Program-made: the position numbers and the translations under genes
Assembly: GCA_039805565.1 (NCBI GenBank)
Contig: JBDLTZ010000264.1
Coordinates: forward strand, 1 to 36,989
DNA: 36,989 bases
Source of the DNA: CALJIC01 sp039805565
GTDB taxonomy: Bacteria; Chloroflexota; Chloroflexia; Chloroflexales; Roseiflexaceae
Direction: 5' to 3'
Part shown: positions 21,657 to 29,540 of the stretch, piece after piece
Layout: the number at the start of each line of letters is the position of its first letter
Numbering within the stretch: position 1 is the first letter of the stretch
Notes under the pieces: model-generated
What the model saw: only the letters and a program-made list of their open reading frames with translations
What the model was told of the DNA's origin: nothing
Databases searched by the model: none

Positions 21657-24476
21657 TTACTCCTCGCCGCGCAGCCTGCGCCGCGCCTGCTCCTGGGCCT
21701 CCCGCAGACGCTCGAGCTCCTCCTCGCGGGAGGAGGAACGATCGCCGAGGACGCGCCAGGAGTCGGCCGGGCTCGGCGGACGCAGCGGTGGGGGCGTTTC
21801 CACGCTCTGAGCGTGCTCGGCCGCTCGGACGCCGGGCGGCTGATCCAGTCCCATGCGCTCGGCGAGACGGGCCAGCCCGATGCGCCGCAGCAGCTCCGCC
21901 ACCTGTTCGCGGTCCAGCAGCAGGCGGCGCACGGCCACGTCCAGCGGGAGCAGCAGCAGCGCCAGCCACAGCAGCGGCAGGCCGATCTCGCGCACCGCTC
22001 CGCGAGCCCCGGCGTTCGGGTCAAAGGCCGCCGACGGGGGCAGATCGACGCGCCCCCCGGTTATGGCGGCCAGCTCCGCGAGCAGCCCCGGGTCGGCGGT
22101 CTGGGAGCGGTACTCGGCGCTGAGCGGCACCACCGCCCCAGCCGTCAGCGAGCCCACCGGCCGGCCATCCGCGTCCGTGGCGATCAGCTGCACCAGGTAC
22201 GCGCCGGAGGGCCGGTCGCGCACGGTGGCGCGGTACTCACCGGGGCGCACCTCGCGCAGCTCCACCTCGCCGCCGGAGTCCTCGCCCGCGCCGAGCAGCA
22301 CCGCGCTGAGCTCCAGGCCCGCGCGCGGCTCGCCGCCCTCGTCCTGGGCCTGCGCGGTGAGAGTCAGCTCGCCGCCCGAGCTGCCGGCCTGGAGCGAGAG
22401 CCCCTGGGCCTGCGGCGTCGGCAGAGTCCAGCTCACGAGCTGCGCGGCCAGGCGCGGGAACTCCTCCCACTCCACCCACTGGGCGGCCCAGCGCCCGGTA
22501 AAGTCACTCGTCCAGGCTAGCGAGCGCCCCAGTCCGTACTGCCAGGCGGCCAGCACCGGGCTGCCGTCCGGGGCCGAGAGCAGCACCTGGGCCGTCTGGC
22601 GCGGAGTGGTGGTGACGTACCCCTCGAGCGGGGGCGTGGCGTCAAGCCCGCGCAGGGCCGGGTGCGGCTGCCCGAGGTCCGGCGTGAACTGACCCTCGAC
22701 GATGTAGGGCTGGATCACGGACTGCGCCTCGTCCACCAGGATGTCGGGCAGGGTCGAGGCGCGGTCGGTGAAGAAGTAGCGCCCGTCGCCGGTGCGGGCC
22801 ATGTCCTTGATGAACTGGATGTGGTCGCCATCGCCGATCGCGATCGAGCTGAGCGTGACCTGCTCGCGGCCGAGCGCCCGCACGATGTCGAGCGCACCGT
22901 CCTGCTGGGTGGTATCGTCGCCATCGGTGAGCGTGATGATGTGGCGTACCGGCCGGTCGCTGCGGCGCACATACCCAGCGGCGGCGGTGAGGCCGTCGCG
23001 GATGTTGATGCCGCCCCCGCCGAGCTCGACGCGGTTGAGCGCCTCGATCGCCTCATCGCGGCGGCTCCCCTCGATCGGGCCCACCACGAAGCGCTCACGG
23101 TTGTCGAATGGGATCACCGTGAGCTCATCCTCGTCGCGCAGGAGCGAGGCGATGCGCTGCGCTCCCTCCACGGCCAGCGAAAGCTTGGTGCGGCCGTTCT
23201 CCTCCTCGGCCATGCTGCCGGAGATATCGATCAGCACGGTGACGCTGGTGGGGGGCAGGCGCACGCGCGGCGGGATGTCCATCGTGACCGGGAGGGTCTC
23301 CTCAACGGGGGTGCCGCGCCAGGAGCCCGCCCCGAAGGACTCGGGGCCGCCCACCATCACCAGGCCGTGCCCAAGGCCCTCGACGAAGCTCTCGAGCGCG
23401 GCGGCGGTGCTCTCGCGCATGGCGCGCTGCGGCACGTTCACAAGCACCACCGTGTCGAAGGCGCTCAGGTCCGCCAGGGTGGCCGGGGTGGCGTCGGGGG
23501 CCACAGTCTGCACCTCGACCTGCGCGGCGCCAAGGGCGCGCTCGAGGGCGGCGGCCTCGCCCGGCTGCCCCTCGACCAGCAGGACGCGCGGGCGGCCGGT
23601 GACGAAGCTGTAGGTCTCGGCGACGTCGTTCTGGCCGCGGGTGTCACCGGGGGCCTCGAGCCGCACGACGTAGCGGTTGAAGGCCGCGGGCGCCTCGGGC
23701 AGCGTGACCTCCAGCACCTGGACGCCGGGGCTGAGCTGGACCTCCTGCGCGAGGATCTCCTCCCCATCGGGGCCGGTGACGCTCAGGCGGGCGGGAGTCG
23801 CGGCGCTGCTCTCGGCCGTGACGCGCAGCGGCAGGCGCTGGCCCTCGCGGGCGGTGGCGGGCAGCTCCACGCCGCTGATCAGCGCGTCGAGCCCCTCGGC
23901 GCCGCCGTCGAGCGGCACCACATCGAGCGGCACGCCCTGGGCGGCGGCGAGGCGCGCGGCGGCCAGGGCATCGCCCGAGGTCTGCCCGCCGTCAGAGAGC
24001 AGCACCAGGCGCTGGTGGCCCTCGGCCGGCAGGAGCGTGAGGCCGAGCTGCACCGCCTCCTCGATGTTGGTGGCGCCGCCCCCCGGCCGCGCGGAGAGCG
24101 CCCCAAGCTCACGGCTCTCGGAGGGGGAGCGCTCGATCGCGGCGCGCTGGCCGAAGCTGACGATCGCCGCCCGATCGTCGGGGGGCATGGCCGCGAGGGC
24201 GTCCTGCACGAAGGCCTCGGCGCGCGCGCGCTGCGCCAGCGGCACCGAGTCCGAGGCGTCCAGCAGGAAGACCGTGGTCACCGCACCGACCGGCCGCATG
24301 AGCTGGACGCCGCCCACGGCGAACACCAGCGCGACGATGATCAGCGAGCGCAGCACGAGGCTGGTGTATAGGCGCCAGGGCGCGAAGCGACGCGGCGCCG
24401 CGAGGGTCAGCGCCCACAGGGCCGGCAGCAGCAGCAGCAGCCAGAGAGCATCCTGGTAGATGAAGGTCAGTCCCAT
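21657..24476 (-). CDS. Giant double-VWA membrane protein, paralogue A
   Basis: 939 residues. The N-terminus has two hydrophobic segments (11-28, 43-60). VWA-1 has DASDS at 73-77 with T136; a beta-rich linker (200-290) and an amidotransferase-like fold (RVLLVEGQPGEAAAL, GLVMVGGPESFGAGSW) follow. VWA-2 has DISGS at 417-421, and a D at 518 in LTDGDD. A single C-terminal membrane helix (GLPLLWLALLLLPLDVAV) leads to a charged coiled tail (REEELERLREAQEQARRR). Both metal sites look functional. The start ATG 24476 sits 6 nt from a heptad repeat and has no recognisable ribosome site. It is collinear with paralogue B over its whole length except the tails. Confidence 0.9.
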   Translation of the reverse strand: MGLTFIYQDALWLLLLLPALWALTLAAPRRFAPWRLYTSLVLRSLIIVALVFAVGGVQLMRPVGAVTTVFLLDASDSVPLAQRARAEAFVQDALAAMPPDDRAAIVSFGQRAAIERSPSESRELGALSARPGGGATNIEEAVQLGLTLLPAEGHQRLVLLSDGGQTSGDALAAARLAAAQGVPLDVVPLDGGAEGLDALISGVELPATAREGQRLPLRVTAESSAATPARLSVTGPDGEEILAQEVQLSPGVQVLEVTLPEAPAAFNRYVVRLEAPGDTRGQNDVAETYSFVTGRPRVLLVEGQPGEAAALERALGAAQVEVQTVAPDATPATLADLSAFDTVVLVNVPQRAMRESTAAALESFVEGLGHGLVMVGGPESFGAGSWRGTPVEETLPVTMDIPPRVRLPPTSVTVLIDISGSMAEEENGRTKLSLAVEGAQRIASLLRDEDELTVIPFDNRERFVVGPIEGSRRDEAIEALNRVELGGGGINIRDGLTAAAGYVRRSDRPVRHIITLTDGDDTTQQDGALDIVRALGREQVTLSSIAIGDGDHIQFIKDMARTGDGRYFFTDRASTLPDILVDEAQSVIQPYIVEGQFTPDLGQPHPALRGLDATPPLEGYVTTTPRQTAQVLLSAPDGSPVLAAWQYGLGRSLAWTSDFTGRWAAQWVEWEEFPRLAAQLVSWTLPTPQAQGLSLQAGSSGGELTLTAQAQDEGGEPRAGLELSAVLLGAGEDSGGEVELREVRPGEYRATVRDRPSGAYLVQLIATDADGRPVGSLTAGAVVPLSAEYRSQTADPGLLAELAAITGGRVDLPPSAAFDPNAGARGAVREIGLPLLWLALLLLPLDVAVRRLLLDREQVAELLRRIGLARLAERMGLDQPPGVRAAEHAQSVETPPPLRPPSPADSWRVLGDRSSSREEELERLREAQEQARRRLRGEE

Positions 24477-24481
24477 AGGGC

Positions 24482-24537
24482 GAGTGCCGAGTCTTGAGTC
24501 GTGAGTCGTGAGTACTGAGTGCTGAGTGTTGAGTGCC
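24482..24537. repeat. Heptad tandem repeat, 8 units (core GAGT)
   Basis: Eight contiguous units GAGTnnn (GAGTGCC, GAGTCTT, GAGTCGT twice, GAGTACT, GAGTGCT, GAGTGTT, GAGTGCC). The array ends 5 bp upstream of the ATG of VWA paralogue A, so it replaces the position of a ribosome site. Same family as the arrays at 11563, 14955 and 32067. Confidence 0.85.
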
Positions 24538-24552
24538 GGACGCCGAAGGCGT

Positions 24553-24576
24553 TCTCCGCCGGCGTGATAGCGGAGA
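24553..24576. other. Hairpin in the leader of VWA paralogue A
   Basis: Perfect 7-bp arms TCTCCGC (24553-24559) and GCGGAGA (24570-24576), loop 10 nt, between the BatA-like gene and paralogue A. It could end the upstream transcript or slow ribosomes; there is no T run. Confidence 0.3.
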
Positions 24577-24656
24577 CGGCCTACGAGAAATAGTACGCAG
24601 AGGGAGCGAGCAGGGCTTCCCTTTCGCGAAGCGGGCAGGTGCTCCGGCAGGCAGTC

Positions 24657-26618
24657 CTATCGGCCGGCGGCCGGGGCGCGCCTCCGACGCAGCCGGTCAC
24701 GTAGGAAGGCGATGCCGTTGCGCTGGTAGACAAGCCACTCGACCACCAGCACGGCCAGCGCCACCGCCGCCAGCCAGCGCCAGAGCTCCTGGCGTCCCAC
24801 CTGCTCGCGCGTGACGGCCTGCGTGAGCCCGCTGGTCTGCGGCACGCTCAGCTCGGGGCGCGGCGCGATGGCCGACTCATCGGGCGCGAAGAGGTTGACG
24901 GCGAAGCGCTGCCTGCCGATGATCTCCTCGCCGTTGAGCTGCTCGACGATGTACGGGCCGACCTCGGAGGTATCGACGTAGACTGCCTGACCGCCCTGGA
25001 TGGGCGCCGGCGCAGCCGTGCCGTCGGGGCGGATCACGCGCACTTCGGTGGCTGTCGGGTCCACCGACACCACCAGCGGCTGATCGGGCTGGAGCTGCGA
25101 GGCCTCGGCGCCGCTGCCCGGCGCGAGGTAGCCGACAATGTTGGACATCAGGAGCGGGAAGGCCACCTGGAGGGGCAGGTCCGAGCTCTGGAGCGCGAAG
25201 GCCAGCACCACCACGCGGCGTCCGTCGCGCTCGCCGGCCAGCAGCATCGGCCCACCATCCCCCTCGACGAGGACTCGGGCCCACGCGCCGGGGCTGATGC
25301 GGGCGGCGCGCAGCACGCTCACATCGCTCAGGCTGACGTTGCGGAGCAGACCGGCGGTGGACTGGCCGGTGGCGTCGGCAGGGGCCGGGCGCAGGACGGG
25401 GAACTCCAGCTCGCCCGTGACCGAGAAGAGCTCGGTGGAGCGCGGCGGACTGATGAACAGCAGGTTGCCGGGCGGCAGGGTCGGTGGGATCACCCCGTCG
25501 AGGATCGTCACCGGCACCTCGGCGGCAGTCTCGGGGAAGCTGGTGGTGGTGGTGGGAACCGTGGTGACGTTGAGCGACGGCAGGAGGCCCAGTGCGGTCT
25601 CGAGGAAGCGGCTGCCGGGGCCGACGATCCGCACGTTGATGCGGTCATCGGCGGCGCCCACGGCCCATGCGCGGTCGTCGAGCGCCAGGGCATCGGCCTC
25701 GGGGGCCTCCACCAGGCGCGCTTCGGCCACGCGCACCTGGGCCGGCACCTCCACCACGATCGAGCGCTCGCCGCGCCGGGTCGCGCCCTCGGCGTCCACG
25801 GCCGCACCCTCGAGCTCAAGGTCGTAGGCGCTGAAAAGCGAGCCGTCGAGGAACACATCCATGCGCCGGCGAACAGGGGCCTCGCCGTAGTTGGTGGCCT
25901 GGATGAAGAGGGTCTGGCCGGCGGGGCTGGGCTGGAGCGCCATCGCGCTCACCGCCACGTTCGCATCGCGCTGGCCCACCGGGAAGTAGCGCACGGTGGC
26001 AGGCATCGAGAGCTCCTCAGGCAGGCGCACGTTGCCGTCGGAGATGATCGCCACCTCGCTGTCCGCCTCACGTGAGGAGAGAGCCGCGGCCAGCGCCAGG
26101 GCCTGCGAGAGATCGCTGCCGCCGCCGGCGCGCAGCTCGATGCTGTCGATCGCGTCGTTCACCTGGCGCCGGTCGGTGGTGGATGCGGCGAGCACCTCCA
26201 TCTGGCCGCCGGCGGCGATGACCGTGGCCCGACCGCCGTCGGGGAGCTGCTCCACCAGCTGGCGGGCCTGGGCGCGGGCGGCCTCAAGGCGGGTGCGCGC
26301 GCCATCGGTGGCGCCCATGCTGGCCGATCGGTCGACGACGACGATCAGGTTGCGCCCGGCGATGCCGGTGGTGAAGAAGAACGGCCGGGCCAGCGCGAAC
26401 GCCAGCAGCAACAGCAGCAGCAGCTGGAGCAGCAGCAGCCAGTTGCGGCGCAGACGCTGCCAGGGCGCGTTGGCCTCGACGTCGCGCACCATGCGGCGCC
26501 AGAGGAAGGTCGACGACACCTGGCGGTCCTCGCGGCGCAGCTTGAGCAGGTACATCGCCACGATCAGCGGGCCGACGAGCAGGGCGCCGAGGAGTGCCAG
26601 CGGTGTTAGGAGAGACAT
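24657..26618 (-). CDS. BatA-like VWA-domain membrane protein
   Basis: 653 residues. The start MSLLTPLALLGALLVG is typical of the BatA/aerotolerance-operon family (N-terminal BatA domain). A second helix lies at about 59-78, then a VWA domain with metal site DRSAS at 96-100 and a C-terminal membrane helix (WRWLAAVALAVLVVEWLVY, about 615-633). Between is a large beta-rich extracytoplasmic region. It sits downstream of DUF58 and MoxR, as in Bat operons. ATG 26618 is chosen over a GTG at 26648 because it starts the family's conserved N-terminus. It has no strong ribosome site. Confidence 0.9.
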   Translation of the reverse strand: MSLLTPLALLGALLVGPLIVAMYLLKLRREDRQVSSTFLWRRMVRDVEANAPWQRLRRNWLLLLQLLLLLLLAFALARPFFFTTGIAGRNLIVVVDRSASMGATDGARTRLEAARAQARQLVEQLPDGGRATVIAAGGQMEVLAASTTDRRQVNDAIDSIELRAGGGSDLSQALALAAALSSREADSEVAIISDGNVRLPEELSMPATVRYFPVGQRDANVAVSAMALQPSPAGQTLFIQATNYGEAPVRRRMDVFLDGSLFSAYDLELEGAAVDAEGATRRGERSIVVEVPAQVRVAEARLVEAPEADALALDDRAWAVGAADDRINVRIVGPGSRFLETALGLLPSLNVTTVPTTTTSFPETAAEVPVTILDGVIPPTLPPGNLLFISPPRSTELFSVTGELEFPVLRPAPADATGQSTAGLLRNVSLSDVSVLRAARISPGAWARVLVEGDGGPMLLAGERDGRRVVVLAFALQSSDLPLQVAFPLLMSNIVGYLAPGSGAEASQLQPDQPLVVSVDPTATEVRVIRPDGTAAPAPIQGGQAVYVDTSEVGPYIVEQLNGEEIIGRQRFAVNLFAPDESAIAPRPELSVPQTSGLTQAVTREQVGRQELWRWLAAVALAVLVVEWLVYQRNGIAFLRDRLRRRRAPAAGR

Positions 26619-26710
26619 AGGCACGCTCGAGAATGCAAAATGAACCACGAAACGTGCAGCAAGAGCGGTCTTGTCAGCGTCTCACGGCGGGCTGAGGGAC
26701 GCTGGTTTGC

Positions 26711-26731
26711 GCACGGTGCACGTTGCACTAT
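26711..26731. repeat. Short heptad repeat, 3 units (GCACnnT)
   Basis: GCACGGT, GCACGTT and GCACTAT in tandem in the 109-bp gap between the DUF58 stop and the BatA-like start, followed by a degenerate fourth (CGCACGA). Too short to be sure it belongs to the larger heptad family. Confidence 0.35.
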
Positions 26732-27612
26732 CGCACGACCGCCCGGCGCCGCAGGTTCTGCAGCACGAAATCCTCGACGGGCACGCCGGTGTCGGCGAAG
26801 ATGTAGCTGATGCCGCGCCCGTTGCAGAAGCTCTCGATCTCCGCCTGCCACGCCGCCAGGCTCTCCTCGTAGCGCCGCAGCGTCTCGAGGTCCGCCGTGA
26901 TCTCCACCGGATCACCGCCCTCGGAGTCGAGCAGGCGGAAATCGCCGTCGAGCTCAGGGCGGATCTCCTGCGGCGCGAGGACGTGCACCAGCGTGATCTC
27001 GAAGGGCCGCGCGGTGAGCGCCCGCAGCGCCTCCTCCCACCCCGGATCCATGAGGTCGGAGCAGAGCAGCAGCGGACCGGCGTTGCGCGCGGTCTGGGCG
27101 TAGCGGCGGCAGGACTCCACGAGCCCGGCCTGCCCGCCGGCGGGCAGCTTCTGCAGGAAGCCGAACAGCGGCAGCGCGCCAGCCTTGCCGCGCACCCCGG
27201 GGAGCTGGCGGGCGGCCCCGAAGGCCGAGACCGTGACGCGGTCCAGGCTGCTGAGCGCCACGTAGCCGAAGGCGCCGGCGACGCGCCTGGCGTAGTCGAA
27301 CTTGCTCGGCTCGCCCCAGTTCATAGAGGCGGTGCAGTCCACCAGCAGGTGAACCGTCAGCTCCTCCTCGGCCACAAACAGCTTGAGGAAGACGCGCTCG
27401 AGGCGGGCGTACAGATTCCAGTCGATCTGGCGGATGTCATCGCCGACGGTGTAGGGCCGAAAGTCGGAGAACTCCACAGAAGAGCCGCGTCGGGGGCTGC
27501 GGCGCTCGCCCTGCACCTCACCCACCATCGCCCGGCGCGTCATAAGCGCGAGCCGGTCGAGCTTTCGCAGGAAGGACGACTCGAAGAGCGGCTGGGTCTG
27601 CTGAGCTGTCAT
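26728..27612 (-). CDS. DUF58 (VWA-like) protein of the MoxR locus
   Basis: 294 residues. The family signature RPYTVGDDIRQIDWNLYAR occurs at about 52-70, followed by a VWA-like fold with DCTASM (a degenerate metal site) and LLLCSDLMDPGWEEAL. DUF58 proteins almost always sit beside MoxR ATPases and are thought to be their substrates or partners. No membrane segment. The ATG at 27612 is immediately preceded by a heptad repeat with no ribosome site in between; it is kept because the family's N-terminal FLRKLDRLALMTRRA would be lost from any later start. Confidence 0.92.
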   Translation of the reverse strand: MTAQQTQPLFESSFLRKLDRLALMTRRAMVGEVQGERRSPRRGSSVEFSDFRPYTVGDDIRQIDWNLYARLERVFLKLFVAEEELTVHLLVDCTASMNWGEPSKFDYARRVAGAFGYVALSSLDRVTVSAFGAARQLPGVRGKAGALPLFGFLQKLPAGGQAGLVESCRRYAQTARNAGPLLLCSDLMDPGWEEALRALTARPFEITLVHVLAPQEIRPELDGDFRLLDSEGGDPVEITADLETLRRYEESLAAWQAEIESFCNGRGISYIFADTGVPVEDFVLQNLRRRAVVR

Positions 27613-27614
27613 AA

Positions 27615-27728
27615 CGCTGAACGATGAACGATGAACGCTGAACGATGAACGGTTCTGCTGTATCGGGAGCAGTGCTGTTTCGAGCAGCGCCCGTCCTTCA
27701 TCCTTCAGCGTTCACCCTTCAGCCTTTC
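27615..27728. repeat. Inverted pair of heptad repeats (TGAACG / CGTTCA)
   Basis: The left array, 27615-27649, is five units alternating CGCTGAA and CGATGAA. The right array, 27694-27728, reads TCCTTCA, TCCTTCA, GCGTTCA, CCCTTCA, GCCTTTC, nearly the reverse complement of the left. They bracket 44 bp and could fold into a long hairpin directly upstream of the DUF58 ATG and touching the stop of the 127-residue protein. Confidence 0.8.
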
Positions 27729-28111
27729 TATAGAGGCGTGTACTCCGGCTGGGGCTCGGGCTCGGGCTGGGCGGCGCGACGGGCGGTGAGCGCCCCGGCT
27801 ACCCCGCCGATCACGGCGACGCAGAGCTCCAGGAGCGTGACGCGCAGCGGGACGAGGGCGGTCAGGCCAAGGCCGAGGCCAAGCGCCAGGCCAGCGCGCG
27901 CGGCAATGGCGAACAGGCCGACGCCGAAGGCCCAGACGAGCGGGGCCTGTTCGCCCCAGCGGCCCGCGACGTACCCACCAACGAGCGAGCAGACCGGGAG
28001 GAGCACTGCGGGCAGGTCGCTCCACCCCAGGAGGCGGGCAGCGACAAACACGCCGGCGCCGAGCGTGAGCGTCAGCACCGTCCCAACCAGTGCCGCAGGG
28101 ACGCGTATCAT
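27728..28111 (-). CDS. Small four-helix membrane protein of the MoxR locus
   Basis: 127 residues with about four hydrophobic segments (5-25, 33-50, 58-78, 88-108) and a short Pro/Glu-rich cytosolic tail (PEPEPQPEYTPL). I do not recognise a family. The Gly/Ala/Leu composition is typical of an integral membrane protein. It sits between MoxR and DUF58 on the same strand, 93 bp from MoxR. The start ATG 28111 has AAGGAG about 12 nt upstream. Confidence 0.75.
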   Translation of the reverse strand: MIRVPAALVGTVLTLTLGAGVFVAARLLGWSDLPAVLLPVCSLVGGYVAGRWGEQAPLVWAFGVGLFAIAARAGLALGLGLGLTALVPLRVTLLELCVAVIGGVAGALTARRAAQPEPEPQPEYTPL

Positions 28112-28204
28112 AGCTATCGCTGCTCCTTACGTGGGAGCCGGCGCACCGTGGATGGAGTGAGATGAAGTGGTAGTATGTCCAGTGAGCGAGCCGACTGTCG
28201 CGTG

Positions 28205-29206
<1,002 letters not shown>

Positions 29207-29228
29207 GCGGGCGCTCCTCCTCCACCGT

Positions 29229-29426
29229 CTAGATCTGCGCGAGCGCGATGGTCTTGATCGTGATGCCGATCGCCGTGATGAGGAACGCAAGCCAAGAGAC
29301 GGCGGTCAGCGTGAACGCCACGGCGAGCACGCCGTGCGAAAGATTGAAGTGCCGCGCGCCCCAGCTGATCGTCACGCTTCCGAGGACGACGAGCATGGCG
29401 AGGACACTGACGATGATCAGTTCCAT
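29229..29426 (-). CDS. 65-residue membrane protein of the MoxR locus
   Basis: Two hydrophobic segments (about 1-22 and 34-58) joined by a short polar loop (SWGARHFNLSHG). No family recognised. It is 22 bp upstream of MoxR on the same strand and follows the coiled-coil gene, so it is probably cotranscribed. ATG 29426 starts directly before the first helix; a GTG at 29450 is possible. Being short, it needs protein or comparative evidence. Confidence 0.65.
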   Translation of the reverse strand: MELIIVSVLAMLVVLGSVTISWGARHFNLSHGVLAVAFTLTAVSWLAFLITAIGITIKTIALAQI

Positions 29427-29440
29427 ATCTCCATCTGTCT

Positions 29441-29466
29441 GCCTCGGCACGGCGCGGGGCCGAGGC
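29441..29466. other. Hairpin between the coiled-coil gene and the small membrane protein
   Basis: Perfect 8-bp arms GCCTCGGC (29441-29448) and GCCGAGGC (29459-29466) with a 10-nt loop, in the leader of the 65-residue gene. No T run follows, so partial attenuation or mRNA processing is more likely than full termination. Confidence 0.35.
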
Positions 29467-29540
29467 GTTCGTGTATTCGTGGTGGCTACGATGCGCCGTT
29501 ACCCTGACGCCGCGTCGCGCACGAAGTGTGCCATTCGGAG

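Noticed and set aside
20053..24371. Long plus-strand frames (20053-21552, 20723-22123, 22662-24371) across the VWA genes
   Set aside because: Antisense shadows of the double-VWA genes; composition is Gly/Arg/Ala/His-rich with no recognisable domain.
24482..24537. Possible CRISPR array
   Set aside because: Units are contiguous 7-mers with no spacers, no cas genes in the window, and related arrays lie within coding sequence.
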